Notes: generated from the sequence alone by a model not told the origin. Counted from the stretch's first letter, positions 51,701 to 60,461 are shown. The stretch is 64,000 nt of DNA from Plecoglossus altivelis (GCA_036571765.1 BROE01000024.1:5268297-5332296); one strand, 5' to 3'. Made by a program: numbers and translations.

Positions 51701-54265
51701 AAACACAAATACACTGCAACGTAGAACTGTTTAAAGTGACGGTAAATCCAAACTTTTACTTATACCAAGAGGGTCAATTGGCTCAAATAATCAACCTTTG
51801 TGAAGCTGTAAGAGTGTTTCAGCTAGGTGTGGTGGGAGTTGACCATGCCAGTGTTTCCCCTCAGACTGCCAGGAATACTGCCCTGTCAAGTGTTCCACTA
51901 CTGGACTTAGAGCTGCTGTTTGCTTTGTGAAGGCTACAAACATGTGCCAGTCAGTGGCCTCAGCATTGGAAATCTTCTGGATGTTTTAAAGCTTTGCAGA
52001 GATGCATTTCAAAGCACAACCCTGACCCTAACCCAAAGTTTTTCTTTGTATGGATGCACTACTTTCACTTACAATAAGAGAACAGAATATGTGAACACTA
52101 AAAAAGAAGTCTGTGTCAATGGTATTTCACACAGGCACCCTTGGTGTTTCTGTTAATAGATATGAAAGAGTACACAATAGACAGGACATGAGGGAGTTGT
52201 CTGAGTCACGCATCGTTATCCAACACCCCAGGTGGGCTTCCTCCAGCAACATCCTTTGCAACACCTCTGCTCCCGTCATCCACCCACCTGGTGTTCTCTG
52301 TGACGTCAATAGCGCTGGTCAGTGAGTAGGCAGCCTCCGAGGCCAGGGAGCCCGGAGTCTTCTTGGCCTTGAGGTGGATGTTCATACCCAGAATCAGCTC
52401 AAAACCCTTCTCGTCACGAGACGCCACCGGGATACGCGTGGGACACACTGACTCTGGGCGAGGGAGAGAGGAAGACAGAGTGGGCGAGGGAGAGAAAGAG
52501 GGAGGGAGAGGGAGGGAGGGAGAGAGATAGGAGAGAGGGAGGGAGAGAAAGAAAGAAAGAAAGTAAGAAAGAAAGAAAAAGAAAGAAAGAAAGAAAGAAA
52601 GGGGACTTATTATGGATGAGTGGGCACTAATGCAGGCTCTTCCAGCAGCTGCTCCTCCGTAGCACTTTTGGAGCAGGCTTGTCTGGGGAGAGAGTCTGTA
52701 GCTAATGGGGGCCGAGAATAAAGTTGGAAGAAATGCCTCCACGCAAAACAGCAGCAGAACTAAGACACTTACGACATCAACGCTGCATAAATAAGTCATT
52801 ATTTTCCTTCCCCCGTTGTGAATACGTTTCCACTTGCTTCTAACTTGGCTGTTAACTTGGATGTTGTTGACAGTTTTTCCCGCAGTGAGTGGTTCAACAA
52901 TGCTTTCTACTGCTTAAGGGTGTGTTTGGCAGTGATATGAATATCAACATCTGCTACATGCTCAAAGCAATCCAGCCTCCATGCCACAAGTCCTAGGGTC
53001 TGGCCACAGGGCCTGTGGCTTCTCACACACACATCGTATGCACACACTCGGGCACACAAACGTACACAGTACACACACACACACACCTGTCTCTGCATAT
53101 TGAGACGCTTGCGGAGGGTATTTGCATCCCACTCACCCTCACACAATTTCTGCTCCATAGACTCCCTGATGCGGTCGATGTTCGTGTAGTCTTCCGCATA
53201 CAGGACGTAGGCAGGTGCCGGCCTGTTGGCAATGGCCACCAGCTCCGAGGTGGTGATCTCACTACCCACGCCCACGGCAAACACGGTGACACCCTGCGCG
53301 CGCGCCTCCACGCTGGCATCCACCACGTCGTCCTGGGACTTGCCGTCCGTCACCACCACGGCGATGCGGTTCTTGACGGCGCTGAGGCGCTGGGACGAAG
53401 GGAACACATGGTCCACGGCGAACTTGATGGCGCGGCCCGTCTGGTGCGGGAGGGGAATCAGAATCAGCGCGCGTCTGTGTGTGGTGTGTGTCTGTGTCTG
53501 TGATTGTGTGCGCGAGACTGCGTTAACACTGTCCTAACCTGTGTGTTTCCTCCCAGGTACTTAATGTTCTGGATGGCCTGGATGAGGTCAGGACCACTCT
53601 GGTGTTTGCCCAGTGGGATCTCCAGACGAGGGGTGTCACTGTACTGGACCACTGCCACCTGGAAGCAAAAGCAGACTCAGCCTATCTCTCTATCTTTCTC
53701 TGTCCATGAGTGTGTGCGAGCGTATGTCAGCGTGTGCAAGTGGGTGCGAGTGTGTGTGAGTGAATGAATGAAGTATTTAAGACTTCCTCTTGACCCTCTT
53801 TCTTACTGTCGCACTCTTTTACTTTATCCCCCCCCTCCCCCCCTATCCCCCTCTCTCTCTCTCCCCCCCTCTCTCTCCTGCCTCTCTCTCTTACCTGGGA
53901 GTAGTAGGAGCTAATGTCGAAGCCGCTAGTAATGTTGACCAGCCAGTGCTTGGCTGTGTCGAAGTCAGTGTAACCCACACTCCAGGAGCCATCGATGATG
54001 TACACCAAGTCATTCACAGCTGTGCTGCAGCCTGGTACACACACACACACACACACAGGCACAGATGCACACACACAAGCAGTTAATGGCAAGTTAATGA
54101 CTCAAGCGCCTAATAATGTCTGAGGAGTAAATAAGATTTAAACAGCAAGCGCAGATGAGGCCAGGGCCCGGCTGCTGTGATACCTGCTCTGATATCCTCC
54201 TCCTCTATGGCCTGGAGACGGGATGACAGCAGCAGCACAGTCAGCAGGTTCACTGGCCACCCCAT
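27773..54265 (-). CDS. col21a1: Collagen alpha-1(XXI) chain, FACIT collagen (gene span)
   Basis: A complete coding region of about 30 exons encoding roughly 940 residues, against 957 in human. Order: signal peptide, VWA domain with MIDAS (DGSWS, VTDGKSQDD), ESVCPTRIPVASRDE linker, TSPN domain (GLPPSYVFV, LFDGGWHQL, INGKTQIAK, LYCDP), a 12-nt microexon, a Cys/Glu-rich hinge, about 108 Gly-X-Y triplets, a short NC segment (LPQLLQS, CEPC), a second triple helix and the tail VCDMSLCYQ...KGPNF. Every domain and the C-terminus line up with vertebrate COL21A1. Product: a secreted homotrimeric fibril-associated collagen of the extracellular matrix. Introns range from about 0.1 to 8.4 kb, far shorter than in mammals. 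The coordinates given are the span; exons follow as separate entries. One TSPN exon cannot be read in a single frame. Confidence 0.95.
28211..28288 (-). CDS. col21a1: col21a1 exon 29: last helix
   Basis: 78 nt encoding GDMGPQGFKGTKGESRPGPT and onward. The GESRPGPTG imperfection lies where human has GISKEGPPG, so the break looks conserved. Confidence 0.92.
28392..28586 (-). CDS. col21a1: col21a1 exon 28: NC segment and last helix
   Basis: 195 nt. Encodes QLPQLLQS and a CEPC pair (compare LPVLLQS and CDHC in human), then Gly-X-Y from GPPGQPGAPG to GLQGLK. Phase 1 at both ends. Confidence 0.93.
28680..28734 (-). CDS. col21a1: col21a1 exon 27: NC segment
   Basis: 55 nt encoding GKPPSDDHLMKLCAAVLR plus one base. 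It corresponds to GKPGREFSEQFIRQVC...IR in human COL21A1, the non-collagenous break before the last helix. Donor GGA|GTAGGT. Confidence 0.85.
28852..28998 (-). CDS. col21a1: col21a1 exon 26: triple helix
   Basis: 147 nt: one Lys codon and 16 triplets from GIPGEMGAKG to GYPGKP. The acceptor ACTCATAG before AAAGGT puts the extra Lys between exons 25 and 26 (GLS-K-GIP), a one-residue imperfection. Choosing the later AAAG as acceptor would break the phase. Confidence 0.88.
29585..29735. repeat. Polypurine GA/GGA-rich tract in col21a1 intron
   Basis: Imperfect GAGAGG/GAAGAG repeat on the plus strand in the intron between exons 25 and 26. The ORF over it is a repeat translation. Confidence 0.85.
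30249..30293 (-). CDS. col21a1: col21a1 exon 25: triple helix
   Basis: 45 nt, five triplets GERGSNGAQGTSGLS. Confidence 0.92.
30300..30806. repeat. TG microsatellites in col21a1 intron
   Basis: Two blocks, about 30325-30392 (TGTGTGCCTGTG type) and 30652-30806 ((TG)n with TGCG and TGCACG interruptions), separated by unique sequence. Alternating purine-pyrimidine DNA of this length can adopt Z-form. Confidence 0.9.
31302..31337 (-). CDS. col21a1: col21a1 exon 24: triple helix
   Basis: 36 nt, four triplets GESGETGPKGNQ. Confidence 0.92.
31710..31781 (-). CDS. col21a1: col21a1 exon 23: triple helix
   Basis: 72 nt, eight triplets beginning GSPGDPGFPGQP and ending GFKGHK. Confidence 0.93.
32323..32376 (-). 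CDS. col21a1: col21a1 exon 22: triple helix with Cys
   Basis: 54 nt, six triplets GSCGDQGTSGSTGLPGQK. The Cys in the first triplet is unusual inside a helix and could take part in disulfide linkage. Confidence 0.93.
32551..32604 (-). CDS. col21a1: col21a1 exon 21: triple helix
   Basis: 54 nt, six triplets GMQGPVGAPGENGRDGPK. The donor is AAG|GTCTGT, a weaker match than its neighbours. Confidence 0.92.
32610..32785. repeat. Polypurine GA-rich tract in col21a1 intron
   Basis: Imperfect GAGAGA/GGGAGA repeat immediately upstream of the exon 21 acceptor on the coding strand, where it forms a very long pyrimidine tract. Confidence 0.85.
33499..33552 (-). CDS. col21a1: col21a1 exon 20: triple helix
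   Basis: 54 nt, six triplets GERGLPGQSGASGPKGPP. Confidence 0.94.
33722..33766 (-). CDS. col21a1: col21a1 exon 19: triple helix
   Basis: 45 nt, five triplets GIRGLPGEAGTRGPA. Confidence 0.92.
35019..35056. repeat. (CCCA)n then (CA)n microsatellite
   Basis: A C run, about seven CCCA units and a short CA tract in the intron between exons 18 and 19. Confidence 0.9.
35201..35629. repeat. 29-bp minisatellite, about 15 copies
   Basis: Tandem units containing GGGAGCACAGGGGC followed by a TAGT or CTGT variant and CCCCCTC; successive GGGAGC starts at 35294, 35323, 35352 and 35381 give a 29-bp period. Copies differ at a few positions (CTAGT/CCTGT, TCAGA/TCCGA) and are most diverged at the left end. 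It lies in the col21a1 intron between exons 18 and 19. Because 29 is not a multiple of 3, all three plus frames stay open, giving spurious ORFs. Confidence 0.95.
36625..36765. repeat. CT-rich repeat with a 29-bp duplication
   Basis: Pyrimidine-rich; the phrase CACTCTCCTTTGCTCTC recurs twice at about 36702 and 36731. Intronic in col21a1. Confidence 0.75.
37628..37681 (-). CDS. col21a1: col21a1 exon 18: triple helix
   Basis: 54 nt, six triplets GEKGDAGLSGADGLQGVP. Confidence 0.94.
40306..40352. repeat. (GA)n microsatellite
   Basis: Nearly pure (GA)n of about 45 bp in the 8.4-kb col21a1 intron. Confidence 0.95.
41968..42325. repeat. (GA)n and GAGGCAGA polypurine array
   Basis: A pure (GA)n stretch of about 80 bp followed by imperfect GAGGCAGAAAGAGA units. 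Long intronic polypurine, source of spurious ORFs of 126 and 158 codons. Confidence 0.95.
42541..42815. repeat. 36-bp minisatellite with telomere-like TAACCC words
   Basis: Units start TCTAACCTTCAGTAACCCTG and continue with TCTAACCCTAACTCTG; starts at 42601 and 42637 give a 36-bp period, about seven copies with decayed ends. Each unit holds several TAACCC/CCCTAA words similar to the vertebrate telomere repeat, but not in tandem hexamers. It lies in the largest col21a1 intron. Confidence 0.92.
43700..43730. repeat. Perfect 31-bp palindrome (15-bp arms, 1-nt centre)
   Basis: TGTGTTCCTACCTAC, a single G, and GTAGGTAGGAACACA are exact reverse complements. Flanking bases do not extend the match. 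Located in the col21a1 intron between exons 17 and 18. Confidence 0.95.
44419..44506. repeat. ACACACGCAGGC microsatellite
   Basis: CA repeat with a recurring CGCAGGCA word, period about 18-20 bp. Intronic in col21a1. Confidence 0.88.
46120..46173 (-). CDS. col21a1: col21a1 exon 17: triple helix
   Basis: 54 nt, six triplets GEPGLPGKDGGIGPLGPK. The intron after it is the largest in the gene (37682-46119). Confidence 0.94.
46522..46575 (-). CDS. col21a1: col21a1 exon 16: triple helix
   Basis: 54 nt, six triplets GLPGEKGEAGHPGEIGPK. Confidence 0.94.
46657..46713 (-). CDS. col21a1: col21a1 exon 15: interrupted triple helix
   Basis: 57 nt encoding GPSASRLNLGAGVGMPGKK. The Gly-X-Y register is lost after GPS and regained at GMPGKK, so this is a helix imperfection of about ten residues. 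Splice sites are CCCCAG and AAAG|GTAAAG. Confidence 0.85.
47130..47245. repeat. Degenerate AGACC pentanucleotide repeat
   Basis: Recurring ACCAGACCAGATCAG-type words with a period near 5 bp, in the intron between exons 14 and 15. Confidence 0.75.
47481..47534 (-). CDS. col21a1: col21a1 exon 14: triple helix
   Basis: 54 nt, six triplets GERGEPGLPGQQGPPGPM. Confidence 0.94.
47744..47797 (-). CDS. col21a1: col21a1 exon 13: triple helix
   Basis: 54 nt, six triplets GEFGPPGLRGEPGMTGWK. A Trp in the Y position is unusual for a collagen helix. Confidence 0.94.
47842..47945. repeat. 46-bp tandem duplication, 2.3 copies
   Basis: Copies starting GAATGTGCTGTGCAGGTTCA begin at 47842 and 47888, with a partial third at 47934. 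The copies are almost identical, so the duplication looks recent. It fills most of the short intron between exons 12 and 13. Confidence 0.95.
47954..48007 (-). CDS. col21a1: col21a1 exon 12: triple helix
   Basis: 54 nt, six triplets GDPGESGAVGDPGLPGEK, with consensus splice sites. Confidence 0.94.
48119..48172 (-). CDS. col21a1: col21a1 exon 11: triple helix
   Basis: 54 nt, six uninterrupted Gly-X-Y triplets GFRGEDGRAGPPGADGKP. An internal GTAAGC could act as an earlier donor, but only CCT|GTGAGT keeps the repeat. Confidence 0.93.
48612..48722. repeat. (TG)n and (GA)n microsatellites
   Basis: (TG)n at about 48612-48652 followed by (GA)n at about 48673-48722, in the intron between exons 10 and 11. 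Confidence 0.95.
48856..48951 (-). CDS. col21a1: col21a1 exon 10: hinge and start of triple helix
   Basis: 96 nt. Encodes CPLNRTAA, a run of Glu, CDC, and then four triplets GPPGPPGPPGPM. Cysteines here are candidates for interchain bonds. Confidence 0.9.
49214..49225 (-). CDS. col21a1: col21a1 exon 9: 12-nt microexon
   Basis: The coding strand reads CTCTCACAG|GATGATGAGAGG|GTAAGTG: perfect acceptor and donor around 12 nt encoding DDER in phase 0. In human COL21A1 four residues (FNGE) sit at the same place between CEIPG and CLNG, which supports a real microexon. Confidence 0.75.
49633..49710 (-). CDS. col21a1: col21a1 exon 8: end of TSPN domain
   Basis: 78 nt, phase 0. Encodes VELQKLRLYCDPHQ and ETACEIYSV, matching the COL21A1 segment VQKLRIYCDPEQ...ETACEI. 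Confidence 0.93.
49902..50075 (-). CDS. col21a1: col21a1 exon 7: second half of TSPN domain
   Basis: 174 nt, phase 0. Encodes ALFDGGWHQLKVLV, a DDQQLE segment and YINGKTQIAKRMG, ending AETSAA. The acceptor GAACAG is preceded by about 95 nt without another AG, which supports it despite a moderate pyrimidine tract. Confidence 0.9.
51180..51435 (-). CDS. col21a1: col21a1 exon 6: TSPN exon, reading frame broken
   Basis: The segment 51344-51433 encodes NRCPEGLPPSYVFVATL and MDL, clearly homologous to NVFPEGLPPSYVFV...WDL in COL21A1. A TAG follows immediately at 51341-51343. Another frame then gives VSLNG (51280-51294, compare VTLNG), and the first frame reopens with VTLQTA (51245-51262). The acceptor GGGAG before 51435 and donor CTT|GTGAGG after 51180 fit the flanking intron phases, yet that frame is not the homologous one and hits stops. 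Possible causes are base errors in GC-rich sequence, real lesions, or different splice sites. Boundaries are uncertain. Confidence 0.5.
52288..52453 (-). CDS. col21a1: col21a1 exon 5: VWA-TSPN linker
   Basis: 166 nt. Encodes SVCPTRIPVASRDEKGFELI and the start of the TSPN domain up to DVTENT. Ends in phase 2 at CACCAG|GTGGGT. A polypurine tract on the plus strand (about 52443-52602) supplies an unusually long polypyrimidine tract on the coding strand upstream of its acceptor. Confidence 0.9.
52443..52602. repeat. Polypurine GGGA/GAAA tract next to exon 5
   Basis: GAGGGAGAGAAAG words giving way to a (GAAA)n tract at about 52548-52600. On the coding strand it forms an extended pyrimidine tract leading into the exon 5 acceptor. 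Confidence 0.92.
53137..53440 (-). CDS. col21a1: col21a1 exon 4: end of VWA domain
   Basis: 304 nt. Begins TGRAIKFAVDHVF, contains VVVTDGKSQDDV (MIDAS Asp) and VFAVGVGSE, and ends EQKLCE. The donor G|GTGAGT leaves one base, which joins exon 5 to give LCEESVCPTR as in human. Confidence 0.94.
53539..53658 (-). CDS. col21a1: col21a1 exon 3: VWA domain
   Basis: 120 nt, phase 0 at both ends. Encodes VAVVQYSDTPRLEIPLG through YLGGNTQ, matching the second strand/helix region of COL21A1 VWA. Confidence 0.93.
53895..54031 (-). CDS. col21a1: col21a1 exon 2: start of VWA domain
   Basis: 137 nt. Encodes CSTAVNDLVYIIDGSWSVG and the WLVNIT segment; DGSWS is the MIDAS DxSxS motif. The acceptor TACCAG is preceded by a (TG)n tract where a pyrimidine tract would be expected. 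Phase 1 in, phase 0 out. Confidence 0.93.
54184..54265 (-). CDS. col21a1: col21a1 coding exon 1: signal peptide
   Basis: 82 nt. Met lies in a strong Kozak context (ATCACCATGG), followed by a hydrophobic Leu-rich signal peptide (LLTVLLLLSS) and an acidic IEEED stretch. Donor GCAG|GTATCA; ends in phase 1. Confidence 0.9.
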
Positions 54266-54325
54266 GGTGATCTAACAGCAGGCCCAGTCCAGCTCAGTCC
54301 AGCCCAGCTCAGTCTAGCTCAGCCC
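54266..54325 (-). other. col21a1: col21a1 5' UTR part of coding exon 1
   Basis: An acceptor CCCACACCAG ends just before 54325 on the coding strand, about 60 nt upstream of the Met, so a further non-coding exon must lie upstream. The leader repeats GAGCTGGACTGG-like words. Confidence 0.65.
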
Positions 54326-54580
54326 CTGGTGTGGGAAATAAAAATAGGCGTGTGTTTATTTAACAAACACTTTTAAACCAAAGGAAGATTCACAGCAGGA
54401 GTTGAACGGGCAAACTCTTCATCTACACTCTGATGTTCTGCCACTATGCTTAATATAACTGCGAGTGAACTCATAGTTAATATATGGATCCATGAAAGGC
54501 ATTCTACCAAACCAGAGAGTATTAGAAACAATACTTAGGAACGAGAAAGATCTTCACTGAGAATCTTTGAGCTCAGATGT

Positions 54581-54700
54581 CTTAGACAGGCTGCCTGCTC
54601 CAGTCCTAGCCTTAGACAGGCTGCCTGCCCCAGTCCCAGTCTTAGACAGGCTGCCTGCTCCAGTCCTAGCCTTAGACAGACCGCCTGCTCCAGTCCCAGC
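54581..54700. repeat. 30-bp tandem repeat, four copies
   Basis: Units start CTTAGACAGGCTGCCTGCTC at 54581, 54611, 54641 and 54671. The 30-bp period keeps one frame open on each strand, hence Pro/Leu-rich ORFs. It lies about 250 bp upstream of the col21a1 5' UTR acceptor. Confidence 0.95.
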
Positions 54701-57700
54701 CCGACACCAACAGCTGAGAGTTGGGATGCTGATCTACATGTTTTCAATGACGCTCAAGTATTTGACAATTCAGACCAAAAAGAAATCTTTGAACAAACTG
54801 CTAGAATACTATTTCCCTTATCGCTGAGTAATGAGGGCTTGGACTTCTGAACATGTAATGCTGGGAAGGCATAAGATTTTAGGAATTAAATATCTTTGCG
54901 AGAAGAAAAACATCAATTATTCTGTGTAGAGCTGAAGTCAGTTGAGGAGAAGAAAGAAGAAAAAGAAAAGCATTTAGGGAGTTTCTCTTGTCAGACCAGA
55001 CCTCAAAATGTCACATTTATCTCTTGGGGAGAGTTCATTACTTTGTGCACTTACATACAGTAGCATGTTAAATTAATTAGGTTGTCAGCGGGTAGCCTGG
55101 AGTAAGACATCTCCAAGTCTACTGCGGCAAGTGGTTTGAAAGGAATCTGCCTTCTCCATGAGAAAACACAACTTCTAACGCAAGCCACACAAACATGTTC
55201 CCAAAGTCAAGTGCAGCTTTTTGGACGTATTTTTTGGTTGTTGTTGCAGATCTAAAGTCGCTGCTTTACCACTGACCCAAGTCACGGATGCTCTGATCCT
55301 CCACTTTCTGTGTTTGTGCTGAGTGTGGGATTGACATGCATATGGAGAGCACAAGCAGACTGAATAATGAGCATAAGAGTGCGATAAACAATCCAGCATG
55401 TGTCTGGATGAATAGCGTGGTGGCTGCCAGCCGCCCCACAGCTTTGAAAACAAGACATCTATCGCCTGTCAAACTCCAACATTGCCTCCTCTTTTATATA
55501 CAGTATATATACTTTTAAATTTTACTTCTGCACCATCCCTTGTAAAAAAATGTTCTCGGTGAGCCTGAGGATATTTGCGTTATGCCATGAGACATGTGGT
55601 CGGTGTTTTCGGTGGCATTTCTCCCACTCTCAGTCCACCCACTAACATCGCCATGCCAACCGCAGGCTGAAGCTGGGGGACATAAGAATGGAGGCAGAGA
55701 GCCTGGAGGATGCAATCACCAAAATAAACATGGCAGCTGCTTGTAGAAGGCTGGCAGGAGCTGGGAGCACATGGCAGAGCTCCTCACACACACATAGAAT
55801 TAAATACAGACAAGATCAAATATTCAGCATACAAACGCTTAGGAACAGGTGCACTAATCACCCTCCTACCCAAACACACGTAACCAACTTGTTTATTTCA
55901 CCCCCACGTTCTCCCTCATGCTCCGATGGTCCGATCAAAGCTCTGACAGTTGCAGTTTTCCAGTCTGGAAGTACAACTAGGAAGTTAGGAACCTTCCTGC
56001 TACTTGGAAAGGTGTCTGAGCCGGAGGTAAACAGCAGAATGCTCAGAGACACCAGCAGGTGAGCAGGAACACATTCAGCAACAGCAGCAGCAGAGACAGA
56101 AGTGATGCTGGGGAGAGTGGAGGGGGGCCAGATTTGCTCATAACCCCCTCCTGTTCACCACTTCAGCGGTCTAGTAAACAGGCAGTAAAATGTTACAACC
56201 AGGCAGTAACTGACTACAGGCCCTCGGAGAGCAGGGGGTTCAGGCAGGACTGTGGCAGGCATGGGAACTACTCACTCATAAATCGCCCGCCTGACAGACA
56301 GGTTTTTACCACAGATTGCTGTTACACTGCCACTTAACCTGCAGAACTGACGTTAAACATAATACCTATTATAGTCAATCACATTCTTGAGAATATAATT
56401 GAGCCAACAGCATGGGTCAATAAATTAGAGTAACAGTAAAAAAAACTTCACATTTCATAGCCATTATTTTAATAAGTCTTAAATATGTCATTATAAGTGT
56501 TAATACATGTTTTGTGTACTTATGAATGTCTTATAACCACTGCCAATGACTACATACTAAACTATTCTAAACCAATTCTGCAGACTAAGCCTGTGTGCCC
56601 CTTGACAAGACCAAGGATCACCATTGGTTGTCAGTAGAATACTGGGACACCAAGAGAAGTCTGCCTTTGTACTCAGTTTCAAGAGCCACCTTGCAAGGCA
56701 TGTTCCTTCAATACCGAACATCTGGACAGATCACCCATTAAAGTGAGAAATACGCAAATGTGCTCACAAAATACATAGTGAAAATGAAGCCTTTGAACAG
56801 AACAGTAGAGTCATGTGCTGAGGTATAGCCAATCAGGGGACCCAGCATGTTTGAATTCATGGTTAATAGCTTTTCCCTTTCTATCATGTAATCTGCCAGC
56901 CTGCAATAGGTAGTCTTTCAAACCGGCCTTGTCTACCCGCCTGTCATCCCTACCAGCTTGCCAGCTGTCACCTGACTCTCTCTCCCTCTCTCTTCCAATT
57001 CTCCAGCCTGCACATCTGTATTCCCTGGTGACCCCTCCTCTCCCTGAGGACCCTAACTGCCATTTCACAGGTGATTACAGAAACATGGGCAGGTGGCAGT
57101 TGACCCTCAAAAATCACAAATACTCCTCGAACCGCACAGAACATTAGCAAATTATTGGTGCGCCAAACTACCAGCTTCCTTTTCCAATCTATCACAGCCC
57201 CTTTAACAGTGGTGCGCCAGGCTATTACCACGGACGGTTAAAGGATGTTTCTCGCTACTTATAGGTATTTGAAGCTTGTTTGGCTGTTTCACTGCTCATT
57301 TACGGATGCAATTTCACACTGTAACATGACTTAACATGACAAAGCGAACTTTAAAAAATCAGCACACCCCATATTATTTTGAAATCCACAACCACTCAAC
57401 CTCCTTATAGAACCAGAGACTGCAGATTTTCTGTGTCATTATAACTTCTAAAGAGCATTCTTCAGATGCTGGGTATATAATCATTCCAGTTTCTGGGTCC
57501 ATGAGAGAGGCTCGGCCTGCTGTGTTTAGTGTGATGTGCCATACAACCACACATGCGTATTCAGATGTATGGGCTGGTTATGGTAGGCTATTTATATATT
57601 ATATATATATATATATATAGTATGTCTCCCTTCGCCTGCATTGCAGCGTGGATGGGTAGCATTTTAATTTCGGGACATGTTCACATCATTCGTAGGCCTA

Positions 57701-58163
57701 CCTTCGACTCATCACACCATGACTGAAAAAATATCCGTGCGTGTGTGTGTGAACCAATTTGCTTTAAGTTGCACGCCTGAGTCAGAATTAACTTTGACAA
57801 AACTGAAGTACAAAACTTAGTGAAGTGTAAAAGCGCGTTTGCTCTTTCTCACCTCTCAATAGCCTATGTCTGCCTTGATACACCTCCTGGGGCAGTCAAC
57901 TTTACATCTACAGAAGTATGGAAACACAAACCCTTGTGACAGATGCTCGGTGAACGGGACATTTGAAGTCTTTCCGACTTAAGGCAGCCCATTAGTTTCT
58001 GTGTAACACTTTCTCCGGGATAATAGCTCAGTTAATTAACTAGCCCATATCTCACATGTTTGTAAACTCTTTCCAAACTCTCGCGCGTTTTATGTCTGGT
58101 AGGCAACACACATATTCAACTACCTGATTCAATGAGTAGGATTGTTTTTTTTGATAGGCTTAC
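54701..58163 (-). other. col21a1: col21a1 5' UTR intron (inferred)
   Basis: Inferred intron between the candidate first exon and coding exon 1. No protein-like ORF. Contains the AT repeat near 57596. Confidence 0.4.
57594..57620. repeat. (TA)n microsatellite
   Basis: Self-complementary (TA)n run with one TTA interruption, which could extrude as a cruciform. Confidence 0.9.
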
Positions 58164-58295
58164 CTTTGCTGTTCCAAGTGGAATAAAAAGTATCCTCCCT
58201 GAATGGGTGATGAATTGAGTCTAGCCGAGTGATGAGTAGTGAATGGTAGATTTGGGGATGAGGACACTAGGGGGAGACCGAGCCCACACCGTCCA
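58164..58295 (-). other. col21a1: Candidate non-coding first exon of col21a1
   Basis: On the coding strand a good donor (AGCAAAG|GTAAGCC) follows 58164, and a TATA box lies 25-35 nt upstream of about 58295. This is the best upstream partner I see for the acceptor at 54326. The 5' end is estimated only from the TATA spacing. Confidence 0.45.
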
Positions 58296-58320
58296 CATGT
58301 GGAAGTGTGGCATGTTAAGG

Positions 58321-58328
58321 TTTTTATA
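58321..58328 (-). promoter_or_regulatory. col21a1: TATA box, probable col21a1 promoter
   Basis: TATAAAAA on the minus strand. A CRE-like GTGACGTTAC lies just upstream at 58341-58350. Assignment to col21a1 rests on orientation and the downstream splice donor. Confidence 0.45.
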
Positions 58329-58350
58329 CTCTGGAAGTATGTGACGTTAC

Positions 58351-59641
58351 TCACGCCCGAGCGGTTTGTCCGTCAGCGAAGGAGTTGGAATGGAGTTGAC
58401 ATTGAGAGTAATAATGTGCTTTTGAATGTCTGAGTCTGACATGTGTTGCATACGCATGATAAAAGTGAGAATCCCCGCTGTAAAATAGGTCTTAACTACA
58501 GATCAGGAAAAATTGTTTAGGATAGAAAAACTGAAAGGTCCTAAATATTTGTTTGGCTGCGACCAAAAGTCACGGTGATATTCAGGATTTGTTGTACATG
58601 GGCCTATGGAACAGCCTCACATTTAATTCATCTGGAAACATGACGTCTGTAACAATACATTTATTGCATTTTACTGTCCATGTACACGTTTGTCATGTAC
58701 ACAAAGTAGACTGTACGTACATGAAATCAATGTTGACAGTCGGATATGATCTAAATATGTTTTAAAGTTTAGTTAGTATTGTTAATGGTTTACTTGAGTG
58801 TTCATAACCGTTTTTAAATGTTCGTTTCAGAGGCACGTGAGCTATATAGCAGAAGTTCCATGACCTGAAATAGGCCTACTTTTTATGGGACCCACATTTT
58901 TAATGGCGCGTATATGGTAGTCTGAATTAGATACAATACTGCCTCCTGTTGAAAATGGCAGTACGCACACATGTCACTGCAATGGCCACTTTTAAACGCA
59001 TGAGGGCAGTGCTATCCACAGAAAAATTTAATATCACCATTGACGTTCTTAAAGTAAAGGATGGTGATAGGCTGGAAACAGCGGTGACTAGATCAGGTCG
59101 TATGGAGTCAGCAGGAGGAGAGGGGAAGGTTGGAGTGAGATGAAAAAGGCTTAATCCCAAAGAAGAGATTTGCATGAATAATAAAAAACAGGGTATAGTT
59201 CCAGTGAAGATGGGAACACAGGTGGTTATGGCCTTAAAGGGAAGTGTCTCTGGAGTGGATAAAAGTCGCTATAACTTTGTCAATACTGACATCTGGTTTT
59301 GTCAGACCACTTGAGAGAATGACATGGGCAATGTGCCAGTGCCTTTTAGAATTCAATCATCCGAGAAAAATAATTTTAATGCATACATAAATGAATTTAT
59401 AGCCACGAAACTACAGACATTTGTAAAACATTGCTTCCTTTGGGGGTTACAGACACTTTACAAGGGGGATCACGCGGGTAAACCTGGCAACCTCACGGAA
59501 GCCACCATAGTGCTGTCTACACAGTAATCGAGAAAACTAGCTATCTACAGCCGGTCGCCGATTGTCACTGACTATTATAAAACACTTAAGATTGATTGGG
59601 CGACGTACATTCAGATTACAACCCGTTTAAAATATTAAACA
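58351..59641. other. Divergent intergenic region between col21a1 and zcchc2
   Basis: About 1.3 kb without a protein-like ORF. A TATAAAAC word at about 59576-59583 and an inverted CCAAT (ATTGG) just after it precede the zcchc2 start and may belong to its core promoter. Confidence 0.4.
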
Positions 59642-59659
59642 ATGTACAGCAATCCGTAA
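59642..59659 (+). other. Short uORF upstream of zcchc2
   Basis: ATG, four further codons and TAA, ending 34 nt before the zcchc2 start. It matters only if transcription begins upstream of 59642, which is not shown by the sequence. Confidence 0.4.
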
Positions 59660-59693
59660 TTTACTCCTGGAAGCCTTTCCTGCCGAGCTGATA

Positions 59694-60461
59694 ATGCTGA
59701 AAATGAAGCTTCCGATGAGAACGGCGGGGGAAGGTGGAGACGATACTGCCGAGGACGAGCTGGAACAACCCAATCTCCATATTCCCAGATCGGTCTCTCC
59801 CTCGGTCCCCGACAGATTCGAGGATTCGCCCCGACAGGGAATACATCCATCTCAGTTAGATAAGGAGACCGTATTCGAGTGGTTTGGTCTGCACCTGAAT
59901 TCTGCGAAAAGGGTTGAGTTTATGTGCGGTCTGCTGCATATGTGTCAACCGTTGGAGCTCCGCTTTTTGGGATCCTGTTTAGAGGATCTTGCACGAAAAG
60001 ATTACCATGTTCTACGGGACTTTGAAAACAGGGCAAATACCCCTAACGATTTGGGGGTTTTGTCCGACGCCATTGACCCTGTTGTTCGGTCCAAACTGCT
60101 CGTCTGTCTGTCTCTGCTCGGGTCTGACAGTAGAGAATGTGCGGGGATACTCTTTCGGATACTGAGCCATGTGGATCCCGCTTCGTTCTACAAGAACTAT
60201 GGCTACTCATCCTTCAGGGACCCACATCATCACTCGGTTCACGCATCGTGCACGGACGGGGATATATATGGGAGATCGGAACAAAATAGGATGGACGCAG
60301 CGGCTGGGCCACTGGAGCAGTTGGCGCTGCTTTTTACAATGGCCTCACTGCACCCAGCTTTCCCTTTTCACCAGAGGGAAACGATAAGGATGCAGCTTGA
60401 CAAAATTGAACATGCAATGGAAGAAGACAGGAAGCAAAATCAGCACAGAATAAATGCACAG
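59694..60461 (+). CDS. zcchc2: zcchc2 exon 1
   Basis: 768 nt, 256 codons, ending NAQ in phase 0 at the donor CACAG|GTAATG. Holds the acidic N-terminus, the conserved block around residues 62-108 and the helical LLFTMASLHPAF segment. A His-rich HHHS patch and a DGDIYGR loop interrupt the conserved region. Confidence 0.92.
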